Source of the DNA: Rhodobiaceae bacterium
GTDB taxonomy: Bacteria > Pseudomonadota > Alphaproteobacteria > Rhizobiales > Tepidamorphaceae
Assembly (NCBI GenBank): GCA_020637855.1
Contig: JACKJR010000003.1
Span: 62,001 to 126,000 of the forward strand
DNA length: 64,000 bases
Reading direction: 5' to 3'
Positions 5,679 through 13,578 of this stretch are shown here, one piece after another. The translations under genes were made by a program, and so were the position numbers. The first letter of the stretch is position 1; every line of letters begins with the position of its first letter. Under the pieces are notes generated by a model that saw only the letters and a list, made by a program, of their open reading frames with translations, made no database searches and was not told where the DNA came from.

Positions 5679-8600
5679 TTAACCTTTATCCCGTTTCCAC
5701 CAAGGACCAGGGTCGAACACCTGGCCGATCTCGTCGATGCGTACCTGCCGGGGATTGTATTTCTTCAGCGGGTTGGGCATCGGCCGCAGCGGCTTGTAGG
5801 TCTTTTCCTTCTCGCGCTTGTCGAGGTCACCCGTCTCGTTGTTCGGGTCAAGGTAGAGCTGCTTGTTGCGCTGGTCGAACTTGCGCACGATGGCGATCAC
5901 GCGCTTGCCCGATTCCGGATCGTCGTAGGCGACCATGTCGCCTTTCTTCAGGCTCATGATCTTACGGGCATTGTGATGTTTCTGGCGCATGCTGGGGGTG
6001 AAGTCCGGGCGGTGCGCGTCGAACGTGCTCACGACCTCGGCATCCCAGCGCCCGTCGGCGAGTTCCCAGACATCGAAGCGGTCGTTGCCGCCGGGAAGAT
6101 AGCCCTTTTTGTGCTTCCCCTTGCCATGAGTGATCCAGACGGGGCTTGCGACCTCGGCGATGCGCACGTGCCGGATGCCCTTGAATTTCGCATCGGTGCG
6201 GACGAATTCCATTACGGCGTTCTCGAAGGCCTTGCCTTCAAGATCGCGGGTCGCCTGCCACAGCCTGTCTCGCAACTCCGAGTGGCCATGCGCGTTGGCG
6301 CGGATCTTCATGACGTCGCCGGGCTTCTTTATGTCCGTGATGGGAATGCGGCGCACGACAAGGTCGTTGCCGTTCTCGTCCTTGTCGCCGGTCATGCCGT
6401 AGGCGGTGTCATTGTGCAGCTTGCCCGCCGTCTGGCCGCGTCCCTTCGCATAGCCGGCTCTACTCACAGTGCCATGGTCCGGCTTGTGGGAAACGACGAT
6501 CCCGTTCACAGCGGCCTGGACATCGTCGCGGAAGGAGGGCCATGGCGCATCGATCTTTCCGGCCACGCGCTCGGCGCCGCTGTCCTCCGCCAAAGCGGAC
6601 GCCGCCGCCAGATTCTGGATTTGCGCGCGCGACGTGCACGCGATGACGATGGCGTCGATCGCGTGATGGCGGTGATCCAGCCGGTTCTTCGATTTCTGAA
6701 CGTCGCCGGCAAGATTGTGATGCGGTAGACGATCGTTCAGCGCCCATCGGCGGCGTAGCATTTCCGTCATCCGGCCGGGCAGGGCGCGCACCCGCCCATG
6801 GCGTTTGAAAATCCCGTCGAGGTCCGCCTCCTCGTAGTCGTAGAGATGCGCGAGATAGGTCAGCGCGAGGCGCGACATGTACTGCATGTCGGTGAGCTGG
6901 CGGGCGAGAAACCCTTCCTCATCGCCGAAGCGCTCGATGGCGTCCTCGGCGAACCGCCACTGTTTTGTCTTCTTGGGAAGGGTTGCGGCGCGGGCGAGGA
7001 TATCCGCATAGCGCTCCCGCCATTGCGGCACTTGCGCCGGTGGGCGGTTCTTCTTTTCCCGGTTGCAGCGCGTGCAGCAGAGCAGTTTGTTGGCCTGGCT
7101 ATCATCGAGCGTTTTGGAGTAGGGCAGGATGTGATCGACATCCGTATCGCCGTTGAACAGCATGTGCGCCGCGATGGGCGTGCCGCAATAGATGCATACG
7201 CGGTTGAGCGGCTGGGCCGGGTTGAGTTCTTCCCACAGCTTGAGGCGCAGGCGGTTGTAGCCGGTGTCGGCTTGGCCGTGAACTTCGGCGAGTTGCTTGC
7301 CGCGCTCGATTGCATCGCGCGTGTTCTTGCCGATGGCGCGGTTGACCTCGTTGCGTTGGTGTTCGTTCAGCTTCAGCTCGCGGCCAAGTTCGATGGCGAT
7401 GCGGTCAGGCTTGCCATGCTTACTGACCAGAGCATTGACGACGCGGCGGAGCTGGTTGAGTGCGATGTGAACCGTCGGGTTTGTGATGCGGCCCATGCGC
7501 TCGTCATATGTGTCGTCCGGTTCTCCCGTTCCTGGTGGCACATGGCGCTCCAGCACCTCCTGGTACTTGGGCAGTTCGTCAACGCCCTTGCGGTTCGGGT
7601 CGGCCTCCGAGTTGGTCCGGCCATAGACGCGCTTTGCTGCCTCGGCCTCGGTGATGACGAAGCCGTGCTCATCGGTGTCGTTTTCAAGCGCGTCGCTCAA
7701 GGATATCAGCGCCGTTTGGCCAAGGCGCCCGAACCCATCCGGCACAAGAGTATCGGCAACGTTTTGCGCCTGTTCTTCGGGTAAGTCCTTCGGGCCTTTC
7801 AGCCACGCAATGAGGTCATCGCGGTCGGTTGCGGTGCGAAGCTTTTCGGTGACCTCCGCCTGTTCTGCAACGGACAGGCGAGGCCAGCGTCCGCCGAAAC
7901 ATTGCGGCTGCGACATGCGGAAATAGATCACGTCGCCTTCGATCTCCTTGCGGTTGTCGCTTTCCTTGTTGAAGCGCGTTTCCTTGCCAAATTTCAGGAG
8001 GCGCCGGAGCTTCGAGAACGGCATTTTGCCTTGTTTGTTGAGGCCGGTGCGCAGGGCGGTGAGCAGCGCGTTGCGCTGATCGGGCGTCAGCTTGCGCTTC
8101 TGCTGGTCCTCACCAATGATTTCGAGCTCGTTCACCTCTTTCAGCAGGCGGAATCTCTGGAAACGCGGGTCGGCTTTGGGAAGGCGGTCCTCAAGATGCG
8201 GCGGGTAGGAGCACTTGCCCGGTTTTACCGGGCGCAGCGAACGCTGATGGAAGACGGTATCGCGGATATCCGCGATGGTCTCGTCGTTCAGCAGGGCGGG
8301 GTGAAACCGCCTCTGACTTTCCATCACGCGGTCGTATTCGCGCTCCAGCGCCGCGCGTGACGGGTAGAAGTCGTAGCCCTGACCGTCGGCGGTCATGCGG
8401 GCGCGCACCGACAAGCCCTTTTGGCGGCGCATATGAAGCCATTCGCCATAGGTGCGGGCACCGGCTTCACTTCGCTTTTCCTCCAGTGCCTCGATGCCTT
8501 GCGCGATCTTGCCTTGCTCGGGATCGTTGGAATCGGTCTTGCGGTTGGACTTGAAGCCGCGCCGCTGATTGAGATGAAAGATCGCGCGGCCAAGCTCGTG

Positions 8601-9002
8601 CGGCATCAGCGCCGCGTCGAGCGCTTTTGCCCGCAAAGCGTAGACCGAGGTGGAAAGGTCGCCGCCTTCGCCGTCCTGCGCGCGCTCGAAAAGCGTATCG
8701 CGCTCCGCCTTATCCTCCGGCATAAGGCCGTATCGCGTCAGCGTGTCGAGCAGGCGCTGGCGGCGCTTGAGGTAGCGGTCGCGCCTGCGCCGCGCGCCGC
8801 GCGCTTCGCGCCGGGCTACCGCGAGCGAGGCTTTCGATTTGGGATCGCGCCCGGCCATCTCTGCTTGCGAGAAGATGCGCACGCCGCAATCGACAATGCG
8901 GCCAATGGGCTTTGCGCCCGGCTCGCCATGTGTTTCGATGATCGCCCATCCCAGCGAGTTCGTGCCGAGGTCGATGCCGAGTGTTTTGATGCAATCTGTC
9001 AT
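5679..9002 (-). CDS. cas9: CRISPR-associated endonuclease Cas9 (type II-C)
   Basis: 1107 aa, the compact II-C size; RNA-guided DNA cleavage with a crRNA:tracrRNA duplex. Domains in order: RuvC-I with D11 (LGIDLGTNSLGWAI); Arg-rich bridge helix (ARREARGARRRRDRYLKRRQ); recognition lobe; RuvC-II with E538 (IAIELGRE); HNH with H624 (DVDHILPYS), held between two CxxC pairs (CIYC and CTRC); RuvC-III with HH779-780 and D783 (HHAIDAIV); then the C-terminal PAM-interacting region. All catalytic residues are present. The ATG at 9002 follows a GGGGG RBS; a TTG four codons earlier is less likely. tracrRNA diverges upstream. Downstream, cas1-cas2 are separated from it by about 1.2 kb carrying brnTA. Confidence 0.98.
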   Translation of the reverse strand: MTDCIKTLGIDLGTNSLGWAIIETHGEPGAKPIGRIVDCGVRIFSQAEMAGRDPKSKASLAVARREARGARRRRDRYLKRRQRLLDTLTRYGLMPEDKAERDTLFERAQDGEGGDLSTSVYALRAKALDAALMPHELGRAIFHLNQRRGFKSNRKTDSNDPEQGKIAQGIEALEEKRSEAGARTYGEWLHMRRQKGLSVRARMTADGQGYDFYPSRAALEREYDRVMESQRRFHPALLNDETIADIRDTVFHQRSLRPVKPGKCSYPPHLEDRLPKADPRFQRFRLLKEVNELEIIGEDQQKRKLTPDQRNALLTALRTGLNKQGKMPFSKLRRLLKFGKETRFNKESDNRKEIEGDVIYFRMSQPQCFGGRWPRLSVAEQAEVTEKLRTATDRDDLIAWLKGPKDLPEEQAQNVADTLVPDGFGRLGQTALISLSDALENDTDEHGFVITEAEAAKRVYGRTNSEADPNRKGVDELPKYQEVLERHVPPGTGEPDDTYDERMGRITNPTVHIALNQLRRVVNALVSKHGKPDRIAIELGRELKLNEHQRNEVNRAIGKNTRDAIERGKQLAEVHGQADTGYNRLRLKLWEELNPAQPLNRVCIYCGTPIAAHMLFNGDTDVDHILPYSKTLDDSQANKLLCCTRCNREKKNRPPAQVPQWRERYADILARAATLPKKTKQWRFAEDAIERFGDEEGFLARQLTDMQYMSRLALTYLAHLYDYEEADLDGIFKRHGRVRALPGRMTEMLRRRWALNDRLPHHNLAGDVQKSKNRLDHRHHAIDAIVIACTSRAQIQNLAAASALAEDSGAERVAGKIDAPWPSFRDDVQAAVNGIVVSHKPDHGTVSRAGYAKGRGQTAGKLHNDTAYGMTGDKDENGNDLVVRRIPITDIKKPGDVMKIRANAHGHSELRDRLWQATRDLEGKAFENAVMEFVRTDAKFKGIRHVRIAEVASPVWITHGKGKHKKGYLPGGNDRFDVWELADGRWDAEVVSTFDAHRPDFTPSMRQKHHNARKIMSLKKGDMVAYDDPESGKRVIAIVRKFDQRNKQLYLDPNNETGDLDKREKEKTYKPLRPMPNPLKKYNPRQVRIDEIGQVFDPGPWWKRDKG

Positions 9003-9061
9003 GTTTGCCCCCAAACCGGGTGGCGATGATTGACTATTCGCGTAATGGGTGCAAACTGTAT

Positions 9062-9141
9062 CCGTTCAGAAATCGCAGTCCAGCCGCTAACAAGCTGAGA
9101 TATGCACCAGATAAGGCGCTCGCTTCGGCGGGCGCTTTTTT
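9062..9141 (+). ncRNA. tracrRNA for the type II-C system
   Basis: On the plus strand 9064-9091 is the reverse complement of the repeat's first 27 bases with only one bulged U and one C-U mismatch (anti-repeat begins GTTCAGAAATCGCAG). A tail with a short AAGCTGAG segment follows, then a GC stem with TTCG loop and six Ts (9116-9141). This is the standard tracrRNA layout: anti-repeat, linker, terminator hairpin. It lies about 60 bp upstream of cas9 and diverges from it. The 5' end is approximate; a TTGACT at 9030-9035 may be its -35, but I see no good -10 at the right distance. Confidence 0.88.
9116..9141 (+). terminator. Rho-independent terminator of the tracrRNA
   Basis: Stem GCGCTCGC (9116-9123), tetraloop TTCG (9124-9127), stem GCGGGCGC (9128-9135) with one G-U pair, then TTTTTT (9136-9141). 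In II-C systems such a 3' hairpin is also part of the Cas9-bound tracrRNA fold. Confidence 0.9.
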
Positions 9142-9345
9142 GTTTTGGCAATTGATCGTGAGGTAGGCGGTGCCGGGTGACCGCATTTAACCGAAAGCTG
9201 CCGTGGACGATTTTATCGCCCAATAATCACCGAAGAGCGAGAGCGATCCAAGCATTGGAAAAGCTCTGCCTAGTGTTTTTTTCAGATTGCCGTAGCATAA
9301 CTAACTGCGCCCAAATTCGTGTGCTTTCGTGTATATCGGCAAACC

Positions 9346-10209
9346 ATGGAACTCTATCAGATCAGATACTTCCTCTCGGTTTGCGAGACGCTGAATTTCA
9401 CGCATGCCGCCGAAGCCTGCAACGTCACGCAGCCTGCGCTGACGCGGGCGATCAAGAAGCTCGAGGAGGAGCTTGGCGGCGAGCTGTTTCGCCGCGAGCG
9501 CTCCCGTTCCCATCTCACAGATCTCGGCAAGGCGATGATGCCGCTGCTGCAGCAAAGCCATGACGCCGCGCTTGCAGCCAAGGCGGAAGCGGAGAACTAC
9601 GGCAAGGGCGAGACGGCGCCGCTTTGTCTCGGTATCTCCCATACGGTTCCAGCTGCCGTTATCGAAGCCGTGGTAACAGAACTCTCCAGCGCTATGCCGG
9701 GCCTCGACCTCAATCTCGTGCGCGACACTTCTGCTGCACTTGCCGAAAAGCTCGAGGCAGGCGATCTCGACTTTGCCATCGCGGTAACCTCTGGCGACGG
9801 CTGGGAACGTGAATCGGCATGGATACTGTTCGACGAGCCTTTCGTGCTCATCGCGCGCGATGCCAAGAGTCTGGCGTCAGCTCTCGATAATCTGCCGCTG
9901 GTGCGACGTCCTTATTGCGAGAACACGGACGACTTCACCGCATACCTCGAGGGTAAGGGAATAGACTGCGGCAGGCGGCACATGGTGGCCTCGGACGCGG
10001 ATGCCTTGTCGATGGCGCAAGCAGGTCTTGGCGCGGTTGTCGTTCCATTGAGCACAGTGCGCAGTCGGGGCATCGAGGTTCTGCCTATTGAAGAGGGACC
10101 GCGCCGGCAGGTGTCGCTGGTGTCCGTGGTTGGCCGACGTCATTCATCCGCTGCAGCTGCATTCCTGCGCCTGATGCGCTCCGCGGATTGGTCGGCATTC
10201 CAGCACTGA
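9346..10209 (+). CDS. LysR-family transcriptional regulator
   Basis: 287 aa. The N-terminal winged helix-turn-helix (residues 1-60) is classical: MELYQIRYFLSVCETLNFTH, then AAEACNVTQPALTRAIKKLE, and FRRERSRSHLTDLG. The rest is a periplasmic-binding-protein-like effector domain. The start at 9346 is chosen because the LysR domain begins there; the frame is open nine codons further upstream. It is convergent with the peroxiredoxin-like gene (5 bp between stop codons) and 200 bp from the tracrRNA. The effector and target genes are unknown; the redox/bufferin genes next door are candidates only by proximity. Confidence 0.92.
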   Translation: MELYQIRYFLSVCETLNFTHAAEACNVTQPALTRAIKKLEEELGGELFRRERSRSHLTDLGKAMMPLLQQSHDAALAAKAEAENYGKGETAPLCLGISHTVPAAVIEAVVTELSSAMPGLDLNLVRDTSAALAEKLEAGDLDFAIAVTSGDGWERESAWILFDEPFVLIARDAKSLASALDNLPLVRRPYCENTDDFTAYLEGKGIDCGRRHMVASDADALSMAQAGLGAVVVPLSTVRSRGIEVLPIEEGPRRQVSLVSVVGRRHSSAAAAFLRLMRSADWSAFQH

Positions 10210-10214
10210 TGCCC

Positions 10215-10904
10215 TTAGTTCCTCGCCTTGATTGTATCGAGCGCGGACAGGATGTCGGCAGGCGCCATCCGGTTGCGGAAGTCCGGATCGACATGAGTAG
10301 CAGCAATCACGCCGGACATGTCGATGACATATGTCGCCGGGATCGGGACGAACCACGCAGCATTGCCGCCCTGGAAGAGCGCAAGCTCGGTTCCGCGTTT
10401 GCGGAAGGCTTCCTGCACGGCAGACCCCAGCGCGATCATCAGGTTGGCACGTAGCGCAAAGCCATTGTCCAGATCGGTCAGCACCGGGAACCCGATCCCG
10501 AAATCGGATTTCAACCGGTGTGTGAACTGGGCCGTCTCCGGCTGAACGGAAACGAGATTTGCCCCGCGCGAACGGATTTTCTCAAAGGTGTCCTGTAACT
10601 CGAGCAACTCCATGCGGCAGAAGGCGCACCAGTGTCCGCGGTTGAAGCTTACGACGAGCGGGCCTTCGCAGAGGAAGTCTTCGAGCCGGCGGATGCGGCC
10701 CGACGCGTCGGGTAGGGCAAAAGCGGGAAACCGATCACCAACGCGCAGCGCCTCACTTCCGGCCCCAGCCGCACTCAACCGGTCTACCAGTTGCTGATAG
10801 GCATCCGCAACATCCGGCACGCGGCCCTTCATTCTCGAGAAATAGATTTCCAGTTTGTCGGCAAGTGCCACATCGAGGCATCGCACGTCGTCGAAGTCGG
10901 ACAT
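10215..10904 (-). CDS. Peroxiredoxin-like (AhpC/TSA, thioredoxin-fold) protein
   Basis: 229 aa. About 50 N-terminal helical residues precede an AhpC/TSA domain: VGDRFPAFALPDASG, then VVSFNRGHWCAFCRMELLEL with a CxxC pair at C93/C96, then FPVLTDLDNGFA and a C-terminal PATYVIDMSGVI strand. The CxxC in place of the single peroxidatic Cys of classic PxxxTxxC peroxiredoxins points to the peroxiredoxin-like subgroup that reduces peroxides or disulfides. No signal peptide, so cytoplasmic. It is transcribed away from the bufferin operon with a 195-bp shared upstream region, which hints at joint stress control (inference). Confidence 0.85.
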   Translation of the reverse strand: MSDFDDVRCLDVALADKLEIYFSRMKGRVPDVADAYQQLVDRLSAAGAGSEALRVGDRFPAFALPDASGRIRRLEDFLCEGPLVVSFNRGHWCAFCRMELLELQDTFEKIRSRGANLVSVQPETAQFTHRLKSDFGIGFPVLTDLDNGFALRANLMIALGSAVQEAFRKRGTELALFQGGNAAWFVPIPATYVIDMSGVIAATHVDPDFRNRMAPADILSALDTIKARN

Positions 10905-11099
10905 CCGTTAAGTCTTTCATCCTCGCGACACCGGTGCCGCGCTCATCAATCAATCCGGCACTCATTGTATCGGATGCGACCATAAGCGTCCGGCATGGAT
11001 TCCATAAACACACGGCATTTCAGCTTAACCGCGCAAACCGCCACCTTTGTCTCGTCAGCCGGACGACCGGCAGGCCGAAAACCCAAAGGAGCTGAATAC

Positions 11100-11363
11100 A
11101 TGTCCATCATCAACACCAAGTCCGTTCTCGTCGCTGCTGCCGTTGCCGCTGCTGCCATGACTGCAATGTCCGCACCGTCGAACGCCGCCGACAACGAGAA
11201 GTGCTACGGCGTCGCCGCGGCCGGCAAGAACGATTGCGCCACCGCGACGTCCTCATGCGCCGGCACCTCCAAGGTCGACAGCCAGGGCGACGCCTTCATC
11301 GCGGTACCCGCCGGTCTTTGCGCCAAGCTCGCTGGCGGCAGCCTCGAGCCGAAGAAGTCGTAA
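11100..11363 (+). CDS. bufA: Bufferin-type RiPP precursor (DUF2282, BufA-like)
   Basis: 87 aa. A signal peptide covers about residues 1-29 (SVLVAAAVAAAAMTAMSAP, cleavage near SNA-A), followed by a core with four cysteines: C35 (EKCYGVAAAGKNDC), C46, C53 and C74 (PAGLCAKL). This matches DUF2282 precursors of bufferins, periplasmic copper-binding peptides whose cysteines are modified by a DUF692 enzyme. The start has a good RBS (AAAGGAGCTGAATAC-ATG). First gene of the cluster, 42 bp before bufB. The 195 bp upstream, shared with the divergent peroxiredoxin gene, should carry its promoter, probably ECF-type as in other bufferin operons, but I cannot assign the box confidently. Confidence 0.87.
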   Translation: MSIINTKSVLVAAAVAAAAMTAMSAPSNAADNEKCYGVAAAGKNDCATATSSCAGTSKVDSQGDAFIAVPAGLCAKLAGGSLEPKKS

Positions 11364-11405
11364 CCGCTTCACTTTCCCCGCAGTCCCGAGCGCCGGAGCA
11401 TTCCA

Positions 11406-12308
11406 ATGTCCCATTGTCCTTCTCTCCTCCCCCGCTGGAATGCTCCGGCAAACCCGGTTCCGGCGAATGCCGGGATCGGCCTGAAATTCGAACATGCCGG
11501 CGAGATCATCGCCTCCGTACCGGGTGTCGGCTGGTTCGAGGTGCATGCCGAAAACTACATGGGAGATGGCGGCCGTCCGGTCGAAATCCTCGAGGCCATC
11601 GCCCGAGACTATCCGATTTCCGTTCATGGTGTCGGCCTGTCCATCGGCGGTGTCGACGACCTGAGCCTGGACCATCTGGCACGGCTAAAGCGTCTCGTCG
11701 AACGCATCCAGCCGGGCCTGGTCTCCGAACATCTGGCCTGGTGCGCGCGCGGCGGGGATCACTTCTCCGACCTGTTGCCGCTACCCTACACAAGTGAAGC
11801 GCTCGATATCGTCTGCCGCCATGTCAGTGAGACGCAGGATTATCTCGGCCGCCAGATCCTGATCGAGAACCCGTCGCTGTATGTCGCTTTCGAAGACTGC
11901 GCGATGAGCGAAACCGAATTCCTCAACAAGATGACGGCACGCACCGGCTGCGGCCTGATCCTCGATGTCAACAACGTCTATGTCAGCGCCAGCAACCTCG
12001 GTTACGACGCGGCGCAATATATCCGAGAGATCGATGCCGGAACCGTTGGCGAGATTCACTTGGCCGGTCACCACCTGCGCGATCTTGGCGACCGCATCCT
12101 GCTCATCGATAACCACGGCAGCCGCGTCAGCGATCCGGTCTGGGATCTCTACAGCACGACGCTGACGCGCACCGGACGCATCCCGACCCTCATCGAATGG
12201 GACAACGATATCCCGTCGCTCGACGTCCTCGTCGACGAGGCGAAGAAGGCTGAAGCCGTTCTCGGCCGGATCATCGAAGCGGGAGGCGACAATGTCCGCG
12301 CTGCGTGA
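11406..12308 (+). CDS. bufB: BufB-like DUF692 multinuclear iron enzyme
   Basis: 300 aa, TIM-barrel DUF692 (MbnB/BufB/TglH superfamily), iron enzymes that oxidise cysteine residues of a precursor peptide. Candidate metal ligands lie in the expected blocks: GWFEVHAENYMGDGG, ISVHGVGLS, SEHLAW, ILIENPSLY, ILDVNNVYVSA, GEIHLAGHH, IDNHGSRVSD and LIEWDND. It is immediately downstream of the precursor gene and overlaps the bufC-like gene by 17 bp. By analogy it converts core cysteines of the precursor into a copper-binding heterocycle. The chemistry is inferred from the family. Confidence 0.9.
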   Translation: MSHCPSLLPRWNAPANPVPANAGIGLKFEHAGEIIASVPGVGWFEVHAENYMGDGGRPVEILEAIARDYPISVHGVGLSIGGVDDLSLDHLARLKRLVERIQPGLVSEHLAWCARGGDHFSDLLPLPYTSEALDIVCRHVSETQDYLGRQILIENPSLYVAFEDCAMSETEFLNKMTARTGCGLILDVNNVYVSASNLGYDAAQYIREIDAGTVGEIHLAGHHLRDLGDRILLIDNHGSRVSDPVWDLYSTTLTRTGRIPTLIEWDNDIPSLDVLVDEAKKAEAVLGRIIEAGGDNVRAA

Positions 12309-13164
12309 TCTGCAAACCGGTTTCCGTAGCTTCCTGATTTCGGAAACTGACGCCGCACCGGGCATCGCCGGCGGCTTCGCCGACAACGCCGCGGTCTACC
12401 GCAACAATGTGCAGCATGCGCATGTCAGTGCGCTGCAGGCGAACTTCCCGGTGATCCAGGCCCTGGTCGGCGATGCGTTCTTCGACACGCTCGCACTCGA
12501 CTATGCAAACAATCACCCTCCGTACAGCGCCATTCTTGCGCAGTATGGATCGGAGTTTCCCGCTTACCTCGCCAAGCGTGAAGAACTTTCCCCGTATCCG
12601 TTCCTCCCGGATGTGGCCCGACTGGAATGGGCATTGAACGAAGCGTTCCATGCCCATTCCTCCTTTTCTTTGACGCCTGCGGATGCAGCCCGCGTGTTCT
12701 CGACCGATAATGGGGAAACACCTCTTACGCTGCTTCCCAGCGTGCGGCTTGTCTCTTCGCGGTTCCCTATCCGCGACATCCGCGATGCCGCGCTTGAAGG
12801 CGACGCAGACCGGATATCCGGCTTGGCCGGCGAGACCCGGCACCTGCTCGTCATGCGTCCCGATGCTGAGGTGGTGATCGCCGAACTTTCAGACGGCGAG
12901 CATGCTTTCCTGAAAGCCCTGGCAGGCAATGCAACCCTTGATGGCGCGCTCAACGCCGCAATTGCCGCCGGCCCCTCCCTTTCACCCGCCGAAGCCGTTG
13001 GACGGCTTCTCCATCTCGGCGTGTTCGTCGCGCCGGAACCCCCAAGACAGGAGCCCAAACCATGTCCCACGCTATCCCCAGTGAAGACCGGCAGTTGCCG
13101 GAACTGCTCAAGCACATCGCCGGGCAGGCAATCGCCAGATTGTCCTCGATTCCGGATTCGGTGA
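12292..13164 (+). CDS. bufC: BufC-like partner protein (DUF2063 N-terminal domain)
   Basis: 290 aa. The N-terminal 90 residues are the DUF2063 (HvfC/BufC) domain: LRDLQTGFRSFL, then VYRNNVQHAHVSALQANFPV and LALDYANNHPP. In the family this subunit binds the precursor leader and presents it to the DUF692 enzyme. A second domain follows (about residues 100-250). The C-terminus is odd: after GVFVAPEPPRQEP the frame continues about 35 residues into the doxX gene, giving a Cys/Ser/Pro-rich tail and a 103-bp overlap. This may be a lost stop or a frameshift. Confidence 0.85.
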   Translation: MSALRDLQTGFRSFLISETDAAPGIAGGFADNAAVYRNNVQHAHVSALQANFPVIQALVGDAFFDTLALDYANNHPPYSAILAQYGSEFPAYLAKREELSPYPFLPDVARLEWALNEAFHAHSSFSLTPADAARVFSTDNGETPLTLLPSVRLVSSRFPIRDIRDAALEGDADRISGLAGETRHLLVMRPDAEVVIAELSDGEHAFLKALAGNATLDGALNAAIAAGPSLSPAEAVGRLLHLGVFVAPEPPRQEPKPCPTLSPVKTGSCRNCSSTSPGRQSPDCPRFRIR

Positions 13165-13541
13165 TTTCGATCGTCGCGCGGATAGGCGCGGCCGGCGTGT
13201 TTTTCCGCTCTGGCCAGACCAAGGTGAACGGTTTCGAGATCACCGATTCCACCTACTATCTGTTCCGTGAGGAATACGCCTTGCCGATCATCCCGCCGGA
13301 GATTGCGGCGCATCTCGCTGTCTTCGCCGAGCACGCGTTCCCTGTCCTGCTTATCATTGGTCTGGCGACACGGTTCTCCGCCCTCGCACTGCTGGGGATG
13401 ACAGCCGTGATCCAGATCTTCGTCTATCCGGGAAGCTGGCCCGACCATGCGATCTGGGCGGCGGCATTGCTGTTCATTGCCGCACGCGGTCCCGGCTTCG
13501 CATCGCTGGACCATCTGCTGTTTTCCCGCAGGCAGGACTGA
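13062..13541 (+). CDS. DoxX-family membrane protein of the bufferin cluster
   Basis: 159 aa. About four hydrophobic segments can be seen: around residues 35-50, 80-100 (AHLAVFAEHAFPVLLIIGLA), 105-120 (FSALALLGMTAVIQIFV) and 130-142 (WAAALLFIAARG). The motif FFRSGQTKVNGFEI is typical of DoxX proteins found with DUF692 clusters. A clear RBS (ACAGGAGCCCAAACC-ATG) supports this start inside the end of the previous frame. Such DoxX proteins often accompany buf and hvf operons; an electron-transfer or quinone-linked role is proposed for the family but not established. Confidence 0.88.
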   Translation: MSHAIPSEDRQLPELLKHIAGQAIARLSSIPDSVISIVARIGAAGVFFRSGQTKVNGFEITDSTYYLFREEYALPIIPPEIAAHLAVFAEHAFPVLLIIGLATRFSALALLGMTAVIQIFVYPGSWPDHAIWAAALLFIAARGPGFASLDHLLFSRRQD

Positions 13542-13578
13542 TCGCCTGCATCAAACCTTGAACCCAAGGAGTTGACCA

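Noticed and set aside
6680..6705. Twelve bases inside cas9 (CGATTTCTGAAC) identical to the repeat core
   Set aside because: It lies in coding sequence for the conserved region just before RuvC-III, without further repeat similarity on either side. A 12-base match to one of many repeat windows over 64 kb is not surprising by chance.
9003..9014. TTG start four codons upstream for cas9
   Set aside because: The ATG at 9002 has a purine-rich RBS (GGGGG) at good distance and gives the usual short N-terminus before RuvC-I.
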